From assembly GCA_028281865.1 (NCBI GenBank), contig JANQJB010000100.1:1-42128 (forward strand): a DNA stretch of 42,128 bases, given 5' to 3'. Every line of letters starts with the position of its first letter. Positions within the stretch are counted from its first letter, which is position 1. The notes under the pieces are model-generated. The model did no database searches, was not told where the DNA came from, and was given only the letters and a program-made list of their open reading frames with translations. The translations under genes and the position numbers were made by a program. Positions 18,201 to 30,200 of this stretch are shown here, one piece after another. Source of the DNA: Marinagarivorans sp. GTDB lineage: Bacteria; Pseudomonadota; Gammaproteobacteria; Pseudomonadales; Cellvibrionaceae.

Positions 18201-21200
18201 ATGTTAGTAAAATTAGCCACGCCATTGACAGTTCCACCATACAAGGTTGTCGTTCCGTCGCTGGAAACCGCCAGCTGCCATGTATTGGTACCATCTTGTT
18301 TAGCTAAAGTATTGTTACCACTACCGCCATCAATATTACCGCTTATCGACCCCTCGGCAGTAACAATAAAGCGATCATTACCTGCCCCGGCAATTAAATT
18401 CTCAGTCGATACAAATTGTGTTGTATTTATTCGGCCGGAATTTTCCCCACTAAGCGTCCATTCACTGTTGACGTCGGAACCAATAATACTATCGCTGCCT
18501 TCCCAACCAATAAATGTAGCAACAGAAGAACCGGCGGTGCTGAGAATTAAACTATCATCTCCCGCCCGCGCGTCGATCGAGCCACTTAATGCGTTGCCCG
18601 CCAAGTCAAAAGTATCGGCAAGAATCCCGCCAACAAAATTATTAAAACCAGAGAATTCAACAGACCCACTAAGTGTATTTGAGATAGACCCAGAATTTGC
18701 ATTAGAAAACACCCAGGCATTTTCAGCGTCTTGAGCAACAAGAGTATCAATGCGATCCGCATTGCCAAGAAAGCTTCCTATATTTGAAAATGTCCAAATA
18801 TTGGTACCCTGACCTTGCTCGACCGATATAATTTCCTGCGAACGCAAATTAACCTCTGCATTTGCATTCATTCCCACTAGGTTTAACTGATTAACGGATA
18901 AATCGTTTATTCCGCCATTGAATCCAATAACTTGACTATTATTATTTACGATAAATTGGTCTTCACCGGACCCTCCGACCAACAAGCCAATATTCGTAAA
19001 TGTCACAAATGGCGCCGGCTCAGCAATACCAGCAAGCTCGCCGCCACTGTCATTCAGAGACCAAACATTGGCGCCTTCTGCAATTGAAATTGTATCGATA
19101 GAGGCGCCGCCATCAATATCGATACTCGTATTCGCAACGATGCGGCTCAACTCAAAAATGTCAGCTTGATCGCTACCTTTGAGGCTCTCAATATTTTTTG
19201 CATTAACTAAAATTATTTCATCGGCGGAATTTTCCAGTATCAAGTCCAAACTATCGTTCAAGCGCCAAATTGTCGCTTGCTCAGCAAAAGCGGTTAAGCT
19301 ATCCGCACTCGTACCTTGACTTGCATCCAAAATTCCTGAAAGAGATGCCGTGGCTGAAGCGAGCACAATATCGTCGCTTCCTGTCCCCGTAACAATATTC
19401 TCAACCATTGAAAAGTCGGTTAGTAAACCAGCGCTTAATAATGAACCAACATCTGCACCACTAAGTGTCCAGGTTGTATCGCCGTCAGGGCCGATTATAC
19501 GATCTTCTCCTGCGCCACCTTCAACCACACCAAAAGTAGCTTCATCACCCGATAAATCAAAATTATCGTTGCCACCATTTCCGCGCACTGTGCCATTAAA
19601 AATAAAACCGTTGGCGAAAAAGTTATCGGTGTTTTCACCGCCTTCTAACACATTGAAACCGGCAAACGTAATCGCCAGCCCTTCGTCAGTTGACGCCTGA
19701 CTAAGCTCTCCTTCCGTATTGCCAACCAGTCGCCACGTATTAACCGCATCGGGCGCAACGATCGTATTCGCCCTGTCTGCATTAAATTGCGCTTGATAAT
19801 GATCAATACCCCTAAGTTGTGCTGAACTGCCTAAAAACTCTATTTTTTCTTCACCCGGCGTTACGACAACAGAGGCGTGAATATTCTCAAGGTTTAGTAC
19901 GTTGCGACCAGCGTCATCTATTCCGGCGTCAATTAAATTAAATTGTAATGCCCCCAATAGGACAAACTCGTCATTACCCAAGCCGCCAAAGATCCGCTCA
20001 ATGGATTCAAAATCCGCAATTAAATTATTACTAAATCCGCTGGCTAATTTTCCATTTGTCGCTTGAATAGACCATAAATTATTTTCGTCAGCTGCACGCA
20101 GGGAATCAATTCCAGCACCACCGATCAATTTGTCTATCGCTCCTCCTGAGCTTAAAATAAACTCGTCATTTGCAGAGCCTCCTTCGATGCGGTCGATGCG
20201 ACCAAAATCGCTCACCATTGCTTCATTACCATCTACAATATGATAAAACGTTCCACCGGCTTCGCTATCGATTCTCCAACGAGTATCCGTTGCAAAACCA
20301 ATAATAGTATTTAGCCCATCTTTGCCTTCAACAGTTTCACCGCCATCGAAACCTTCGGTAACTCGAGCGTCAGCCGATGCAAATACGAACTGGTCTCGCG
20401 CGTCACCTCCTAATAAACGCAAATTAATATACTCGCCGTTTTCTTTTAGGGAAATTCTCTTTTCAAATAAATTAATACCCGGGTTGTCAGGGTCGGGCAC
20501 AACAACCAACATTTCTTCGTCCGTGACCGTCCATATACTGTTGAAGTCAGCACCGACAATCGTGTTAATGACATTTATCGGTGCTATGCTCCTTTCAAAG
20601 TTTTCGTTACTGAAAGGCCCTGGGATTTCAAAGTCATCATTTGGATCAACCAACGTAAACACGGGAATTCCCAGAGCACTCATATCGATTAGATCACCTT
20701 CAACTTCTCCTCCAGTACCTCCATCTGCTACTCCGTTATTCGCAACAATGACACCACGACCAATAATAAACGTGTCATCGCCCAACGAACCATAGGCATT
20801 GGTAAATTGACTACTGTCACCAAAGTCCAATAAATCGTCACCAGCACCGGCGAATATTTCGTAAATTACACCACCATCCGCAACGATAAATTGGTCGCTG
20901 CTGTCGCTCCCGTATATTGTTTCAATGCCGGTAAAGTTCGTTATATTTTCTGGCTCATTTGCAAAACTAAATTTGCCTCGATAAGCACCTTCAATTTGAA
21001 CATTTACAGCGAGGGAATCCGGCAGCCGAATTTCATCAACAATAGCATAGTAATCGTCTCCATCACTAAAGGCACTGTTACCACCAGCAATGGCAGCAAC
21101 TCGGCCAGTTTCAGAAAAAACAAAATAATCTGCTAATTCATTGCCGACGAGATTTTCCACCGAAATAAATTCGACTTCACCCGCCTCATTTATTAGCGTA

Positions 21201-24200
21201 CCGCGGGCATCACCAGTAACGCGCCAGTCGTTTTCGAGTAATTGCGCTTCTAAACTATCATTACCTTCGCCACCGAGTAGTGAAATCGACAATTCAGGCA
21301 ACAATAATTTGAAAGTATCGTCGCCTGCCCCAGCATCTAAATTAGTAATTTCACCTAATTCGATAAGTGAAATAGTACTATCGCCTGGCCCCATTAAAAG
21401 AGAGGTAAAACCGGTAAACGTTTGTCCATCTACAGAATGGCCTGCCGACGCGTTTATTTGCCAATCGCTAAAATTGGCACTCGCCAATAACACATCATTT
21501 CCAGTGCCAGCATCAAGGGTCATTATATTTAACGCCTCTGAGGCTAGCTCAACAAAGTCATCACCGCCAAATAAACGAATTTCATTCGCCTCACTCGCGT
21601 TAATAATTTGCACTTGATCGATGTCGTTATTTCCCTCTATCTGCTCGATTCCAGTAAATTGTTGACGAGCCCCACTGACATTCTCTACAGTACTAATACC
21701 GTTCTGCAGTACCCAAGTATTTGCCCCATCGGCAGCAAGAATACTGTCTTGCCCGAGCCCAGTATCAATTATTCCCGCTAACGCAGAATTTGCCGTGAGT
21801 ACTACGGCGTCGGCTTCGGCACCGCCCACAATATTTTCGATACCGGCAAACTGTAATGCTTTAACACCTTGTACAAGAGTACCGCCGTTAACCGCTGAAA
21901 TGGCCCACAGGTTTGCGAGACTAATGCCGAACTCGTCATTGATATTGTCCGCAACGAGTGTGTCGTTTCCACCTCTGCCATCAATGCCGTTGATAACCAA
22001 CGCTTCAGGACCATAGTTAAATTGGTCCTCTCCAGCGCCACCGACAAGTCTTTCAAAGCTTGTAAACTCAAGCGCTGAACTCTCTCGTTGAACAACACCT
22101 TGAGCATCTCCGTTTATTGTCCACACCTGATTAGTGGTGGACTGAAGCTCCAATATATCCTCACCACTTCCAGCATCGATAACTCCGGCAGAACCGTCTG
22201 AATGAATTAAATGACCTGTAGCAGTAAATAAAAATACATCGTCACCCGATCCACTGCCTAATTTCTCAAACCCAGTAAATGATAGTGCGCCATTTATTGT
22301 GCCAGCATTTTGCGCATCAATTTGCCAACGATTATCACCGTTTGGCGCCGTTAGCGTATCGTTTGCAGAACCTGCAATTATGTCCGTGATATTGCTAAAC
22401 TGAATACTATTCTCACCCGAAACTGAGCCCGCATTATTCGAACTTAATAGCCAATCTGAGTTAAACGACTGATCAATTTGTAATGCATCGGTCGTACCAT
22501 TTCCGGCAGAGCCGCCGTCAATTTCACCTGTAAATCTGCCGCTTTGCGTAATGGTGAAACCATCATCTACTGTGGCGCCGCCAACGAGTCTTCCTACATT
22601 AATAAACGCCCAACTATTGTTATTGCCGTCGGTAATTTTGCCGTCGTTAATACCGTCGTTGTAACCGGTACTTTGATAATCGGGCAGTGCTTCGTCGACA
22701 CCTATCCTCCAAATATTGGCCGTGCCTTCGCCACCTCTGATAGTAGTATTCTCACCATTGCCAATGACCACTTCCACATTCTCGACCAGGCCGATACTAG
22801 TATTATTTAACGTGATATCAATATTCGAAGTCTGTAATGAGAAATCAACGATATCGGTGCCATCACCGGCTTTAACCGCTGTCGTGTTGTGGTCGGGTGA
22901 GAAAATAAAGATATCGTCACCCACACCAGCCTCATAAGTCTGGATATCGGTAAAGGATTCAAGATAAGGTTCTGGATTTCCGCTGACGTTGCGCGATACA
23001 TTTCCTTGCATACCCGCATCGGGAATTTGCCATATAAAGTTGCCCGTATCGGTATTCGCCAAAGTATTTTCACCAGCGCCACCAATAATTTGTTGAACTT
23101 TACCGCCTGCAAGAATGGTAAAAAAGTCGTCTCCCGCACCGCCGATCAAACGAGCAACAGCATTAAATTTAGTTGCAGAACTATTTTCGAATGTACCCGA
23201 ATTCTCGCCAATAATTGTCCATACATTATTTCCATCTGACGTAACTATTTCATTACCGCCAAGTCCACCATCCAAACTTTCGCTTGTTGCAGTGCTTGAG
23301 GCAAAAACAAAACGATCAAAGCTCGCGCCACCAACAAGATTTTCTATTGCTTCAAAAATTAAAGCGCTTTCGCCACCTAGAATTAATTCCCCAGTGTTGT
23401 TACCCGTAATATTCCAGGTATTCGCAGCAGAACCGGCACTAATCGCGGTCAACACATCGCTTCCCAAACCACCTGCTATTAATTCAATATTTTCTGACAC
23501 CGCACTCGAATAACTGAATTCGTCAACACCGGCACCGCCTTGAACAACTTCAATATTGGAGAAATTCAATTCCGGAGCTAACTGCTGCGCTGCTCCTTCG
23601 CGATTAATCTGACCGACTTCTAGATCCCAGATACGACGTTCCGCAGAACTCATGGCAAGTCGGTCTGAACCCTCACTGCCATCAATTTGACCTGCACTTC
23701 CATCGGTATTGACCAAGCTACCGTTAACACCGAACAAGAAACTATCGCTTGTTGCTGCGCCGGTTAGCGACTCAAATTGTTTGAATTTTAATACGGTATT
23801 TAAAGTGCCTTCGTTTTGATTGGTAATTTGCCATTGATTGTCACTCGTTCCAGACGCAACCAACAAATCATCACCGGCGCCAGCATCAAGTTGAGAAATA
23901 TTACTAAACGTAAAAGTATCGACACCGACTTCAGCTTCACCGCTGTTAGTACCATTCAATCGCCAAATAGTATTTTGATTTGTTTCAAGCGCAATGCTGT
24001 TCTCAGCCCCTGTTAGCTCACCACCATCAATGCGTCCAGTAAAGCGACCGTCTGCCTTGATAACAAACTCATCTACAGTATCGTTTCTGCCAACCAAGTT
24101 TTCGATATTACTAAACACTAATGATTTAGTTGCGGTCGAGACAAGCCCGTCATTAAGACCATCGTTATAACCTTCCGAGTTATAAGCACTTACTTCAACT

Positions 24201-27200
24201 ACTCCTAGCTGCCAGGAATTATTTTCTCCCACAGCACCTATCAACGAAGATTCCGCGCCATTTCCTACCAGTATTTCAATTTGGCTGATACCCGCATAAG
24301 TATCTTGCGCAAAATCAAAATTGAGGGGCCCTGAAACAGAGGAGAAATCTGCAATATCTTGGCTATTTCCTCCACCTGCTTGAACATTATTTATATCGCT
24401 GCCATTCGCGACCACAAAAATATCAACGCCAGATCCCGCGGTAATATTTTGAATATTGGAAAAATCATTTATTTTTTGGTTACCAGTAGAAATGATTTGT
24501 TCTACGCTACCAACTTGACCAGTCGAAGGAATATTCCATAGAAAATCGCCTTCCTTTTGATTAACAAACGAATTATTTCCACCTTCACCGTCTACAGCAA
24601 CGATGGTGCCGTTATTTTGCAAAGTAAAAGTATCTTGGCCACTGCCACCGCGCAGGCGACTAAAACGTTCGAATCTGATATCGGATTCAAAGTCACCGTC
24701 GTTATCGCCATCGACTCGTATCGTGCCCGCATTATCTGATGAGATCGTCCATGCATTGCGGGTATCGCCAGATTTAATCGTACCTTGACTAGTTGCATTT
24801 CCGCGCAGCAATTCAAAACCCGCTAATTGCGATAGTACAACTTCAAAGCCACCCACAACTGCCGAAAAATCTGCGGTATCAATGACATCATCATCGTTAC
24901 CGGCAAAAACAGAAAAGCCGCCCAAATTTGCATTTGAAAAATTAAATTGGTCCGGCTCTTCACCTGCACCGCGAAGGTCTTCCACTCCGGTAAAGGTTAC
25001 TAAAGTTTGCGAGCCATTAGTTAATTCAACGCTGTTCTCTCCGTCAACTTGCGTAAGTTTCCACAAATTGCCTGAATCTAGGTTCTGAGTAATTCTGTCT
25101 TGGCCTGCGCCACCCTCGATGTTGGCATTGATATCACCACGCAGGATATTAAATTGATCATCACCGCCACGTCCTCTAGCAACGGTGCCTATGGAGCCTG
25201 CCATATCAAAAATATCGTTGTCAGGGCTACCTTCGATACTAAAGAAATTAATATATTCAATTTCTTCGCCGTCAGAACCATTGCCTAATAAAGTCAAAAC
25301 TCCATCATTCTGACCATTGCGAAGCGTACCATTGTTATTGTCGTTAGGGGTCAGGCGCCAACGCGATCTAACATTAGATCTCAAAGTCATACCGAACTGA
25401 CCAATTAACTGCTCAATTCTGGAAATCCCATCGTTACCGCCAAACTCGATAATCGCATTTGTAGAATTGCCGGTAAGCCCACGGTAATCCGCTATATCGA
25501 GTCCCCGCGCACCTCCGTCAATTGCAATGTCTGCTAGCGCGCCATTAAATTCAAAAATATCGTCGAAGTTACCGCCCTCTAGACGCTCAACTCCGGAAAA
25601 TCTACCGATCCTAGTATTACCCCCACCGAAATTTGTAGCAGTCCCGGTCCCCGAACCAGCAATTTCCCAGCGTGTGTTTCTGTTAGGTCCTTCTATCTTA
25701 TCGTTGCCAGTTCCTCCAACTATATTATTGACGCTACCCGTATCAACGATAAAAAATATGTCATCGCCACCATCACCGGCCAACGTCCCAGTCACTTGGC
25801 CTTCAATATTAAACGTGTCCTCACCAGCACCACTCGACACATTTGCAAAATCAATAAAAAGCATTGTTGTACTTTGGCCAGCGCTTCCAAATATTTCGAC
25901 GATACCGTCGTTAACTCCGTCTACTGGAGTATTTGTATCGCCGTCGTCAGCATAAAATAGCCATTCAGTCTTTTCTGAAGTCGCAAGTCGAATTCCCGGG
26001 CCACCGCGCAGCAACTCGATATTTTTTAGGTCTAGATCAGATCCAAGATTTATTGTTTTGTCATTAGCATTTCCGATCAAGCCACTGTAATCAGCAATAT
26101 CAATATTTACCTGGTCACCGCCGTCTATAGTTAAATCATCGTCTGGCAAACGAATAAACTTAAATACATCATCTGCATCTCCACCTTGCAGAAGATCAAT
26201 ATCAGAAAAACTCGCAACTCGATCAGTGCTTTCGCCAACTACCCTAATCGAACCATCGTTTGCCCCATTTATCGTCCATTCTGTATCGCGATTAATCCCG
26301 ACAATCTGATCGTTTCCGTTACCACCAATAATATTTTTGACAGACCCTTGCTCACCTAGCAAGAAAGAATCGCCTCCACCTTCTCCGTCTATAGTTCCCG
26401 AGACCTGGCCCTCAATAATAAAATTATCGGCACCGCCGCCACTTGCAATATCTGCAAAATCGATAAAGCGCGTTACAGTACTGCTGCCATTATTTGCAAA
26501 TAATTCAACTACGCCATCGTTAACGCCGTCGACGAGCGTCGACGCATCATTATCGTCAGCGAAGAATAGCCAATCAGATCTTTGGGTTGCGGTAAGCTTT
26601 ATACCCGGGCCACCTTGCAGCAACTCTATATTGGTAATACCCAAGTTCCCACCGAGCTGGACAGTTTTATTGGCTGCTCCGCCACTTAAACCACTATAGT
26701 CGGCAATATCGCCTTCAATATGGCCGCCACCATCGACAACGACATCGCCAATCGAACCGGTAAACCCAAAAATATCATCGGCGTCACCAGCAACAATTCG
26801 CTCAACCGCAAAAAAACCTTCTACGCGATTATTCGTTTCACCCACAAATTTAACGGTGCCTTGGTTATCGTCAACAATATTCCAATTCGTTGCGACATCC
26901 GCGCCGAAAATAACGTCATTCCCATTACCGCCACGAAGTTCGTTAGAAACACCCGTTTCCGTTAAGAAAATACTGTCGTTTCCTCTGCCACCATTAATCG
27001 AATCGGTCGTTCGGCCTTCAATTCTGATCGTGTCGGCTTGATCGCTCGCAACAACGTGATCAAAATCAATAAAATTATAAGTGATTCCCCCACCACCTAG
27101 AATAGTGACCGTCCCGTCGTCAACCCCATCAACGGGAGTCAGAGGGTTGTTATCATCGGCAACAAAAACCCACTGCGAGGAGTTATCTGCTCTCCAGCGT

Positions 27201-30200
27201 ATCATTTCGTGACCGAGTAAGTATTCAACATCGCTTGTGTTAATTTGCGAGCGACCTAATATCACGTCTATTTGCTCAGCCTGCGCAGCGCCGAATGCGC
27301 TGAAATCCACAACATCGAATGTTTGACTGTCACCACCGTCAAGCAACATCGAGCTGGCAAGAACGGCAAATTCAAATTTATCGTCCGCCGCGCCACCCAA
27401 CAGAGCTTCAATACCATTAAATTGGCTGAGCAAAGTTTCACTAGAAGCGTCTAATACGCTACCGCCTAAATTGCTCTTAATTTGCCAAGTAGTATTTTCA
27501 TCAGGCCCAAGAATTTGATCTATGCTGTTGCCACCACCACCAACAATTTGATTGAGTTTGGAATTAGCACCGATAACAAAACGGTCGTCTCCCCCAGCGC
27601 CCGCTACAACACCATTTTGTTCGCCATTGAAAATAAATGTGTCTGCAAAATTACTTCCAGTAACATTTGCAAAATCAACAAAAGAAAAAGTTTCAATTTC
27701 AGTAACGCTATCGTCTGCAAGTAGAGTTACCGTGCCATCGTTTATGCCATCAATCAGTGTAAGCGCGTCGGCATCATCCTCGACAAATAACCACCGCGAA
27801 CGCAAAGCGGAAGTCAACGAAACCTTTTCGCTACCGACCAAGAATTCAATATTGCTAAAACCAAGGTCTCCTCCCAACACAAGTTCAACATCACCACTTG
27901 ACGATGCACCTAAATTTGAAAAATCAGCAATGTCTTGTGTGACTTGCTCTCCTCCGTCGACGGTAATAGCGTTATTGACGTCTGAGAAAATGAAAACGTC
28001 GTCTTGATTTCCCCCGGTAACTAAATCTATTCCGGTAAACTTCACACTGAAACTATTTTTATCAGCATCAATTTCAGAGGAATCAACTAGCGTATAACTA
28101 ACACTGCCACCTGAGCCATCGATTTGCCATCGAACAGATTGGTCCAAACCAACTAATTCATCGCGACTATTTCCGCTGCTACGACCTTGGACGGCTATCG
28201 TATAGTCGCTGTCGCTCAAGCGATTGAGCAGGGTGAAAATATCATTTCCAGATAAATTGCCAATGAGCGTCTCGATTCCTACAAAATTAACTCCCTTCTC
28301 ACTCACTTCCTCAACATCTGTAAGCGCTTCGCCCAACAAGCGATTCTGGTCATCCGGGCTCACATACCAAAACCCGCCGCTCGCAGGGCTCGTGATCGTA
28401 TCGTTGCCTCCGCTACCGCCATCAATTCTTATTGTTTTTTCAGAAACATCACCGATAATATTGAAATTATCAGCACCGCTATTTGATCCTGCAACAAACT
28501 CAATAAAGTTAAATAATGTTGCATTATTTCCCGGTTTATTTTGTCCGCCCGCTGCACTTAACCAACCGCTGTTACTTCCATTTATATAGAAATGGCCGGT
28601 TGAATCTCCATCGCGAATTAAAATGTCGGCGACTGCAGCAGGATGATTACCAGTATTTATAGTGACGGGAATGTTGTTACCGAAAATGTTAAACTCGTCA
28701 ACAGCATCGATTTGATTTAAATCGATATTGGTTTGCGGTATGCCGAGCGTACTATTTACAATGCTTGGAAAATCAGCCAGCAATAAATTGAGTAGACCAT
28801 TGGGGATGTTATGCAGATAACCATCGGCAGCGAACCCACCTGCGGCCAAGTTAAAAATGTCTGCCCCACCCAAACCCGAAATCGACTTTAATGAATCAGG
28901 AAGATCCTCAGAAGCTAACACGTTAAACGTATCTTTTCCTGCCGACCCTAGAACATGCTCAATACCACCAAATACGATTTCTCCACCGCCTGAACTTGAA
29001 GGCAGGTATCGATATTGCGCAATTTGTCCTTCGCCGGGTCGAACGACTGTATTGGAATGATCAAACTCCCAAATGCTTTCAGCAGCTAATGATATGATGG
29101 CATCATCATTACTATTGTTAGATCCACCATAAAGATTTTTTGCCGTTACGTTTGGCTCAGCAATAATAAACAAATCACTGCCGCCACCACCGTTAATAAA
29201 GCTCTCTACGTCACTGGCAATAAATATACGATCAAACCCATTTCCTGCGTTGATTGTCCCACCATCATCGTTAAGCGGCGCATTTATTATTAGAACATCG
29301 CTACCCGTTCCAGCATCAACAGTTGCACCAAACATCCCTGGTCCGCCATCAACATCTTCAAAGATAAGGAAATCATCGTCAACCCCAGCATTGATATTGC
29401 CGGCACTGCCATCATCAATACGAATAATATCCTGACCGCTTCCTGCTACCACTTCGCCAGTAAAATTATTCCCAAGAATAAACTCGTCGGCCGCTGCGCC
29501 GCCAATAAAACGGACAGCTTTGCTTGAGCTTGCACCATCTTTCCAAACAAAAAGATTCGACTCCGTTGTCGAACCTGTAACGTCAACATCATTGTCGTCG
29601 AAATTTAAATTTCCAGATAACGTTAACGTTCGGGCGAAATTTCTTTCATCAATATTTGCTTTATCGAGTTCTATTTGAAAACGTGGATTACTAAAGTCCG
29701 AGCGAATTACTGCGTCACCTATTTCTAACATGCCGGCATCTTCACCGTCATGGTAACCGCGAATTAATACTCTAGCAGCGTTATCGTTAAGTTTCGCATC
29801 GCGAAAATTGTTTTGACCATTATCTAAATTAATACTGTAACGTGTAGGCGGTTCTTCCGAATCTGCCTCTTTTACAGCAAAATTGAATCGCAATTTCCCG
29901 TTGATAACTAGAGCTGTATTGTTATCTTGCGAAATAGAGAATTCTTTTAATTCCGTCGCTTCTGGTAGCGCGGTAATATTGAGGTGACCGCAGTTGTTAT
30001 TATTACAATTGTCGTAAGTTTCAATATCACCTAAAATAATGCTCTCGCTGGCAAAAATTGACACAGAGCCATCGGTTGTCGTTTTAACATCCGAACTATC
30101 ACCGGTTTGGGAACCAGGTGCTCCAGGCCGTGCGCTATTAGTTGACACCGTCGCACGATTTAAATCTTGCATTAAGAAATTTTCGGCTTCAGCTCTAAAT

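Noticed and set aside
17120-29520. CRISPR array or DNA satellite suggested by regular repeats
   Set aside because: Periodicity is in the protein only; units are diverged at DNA level and lie inside one continuous reading frame.
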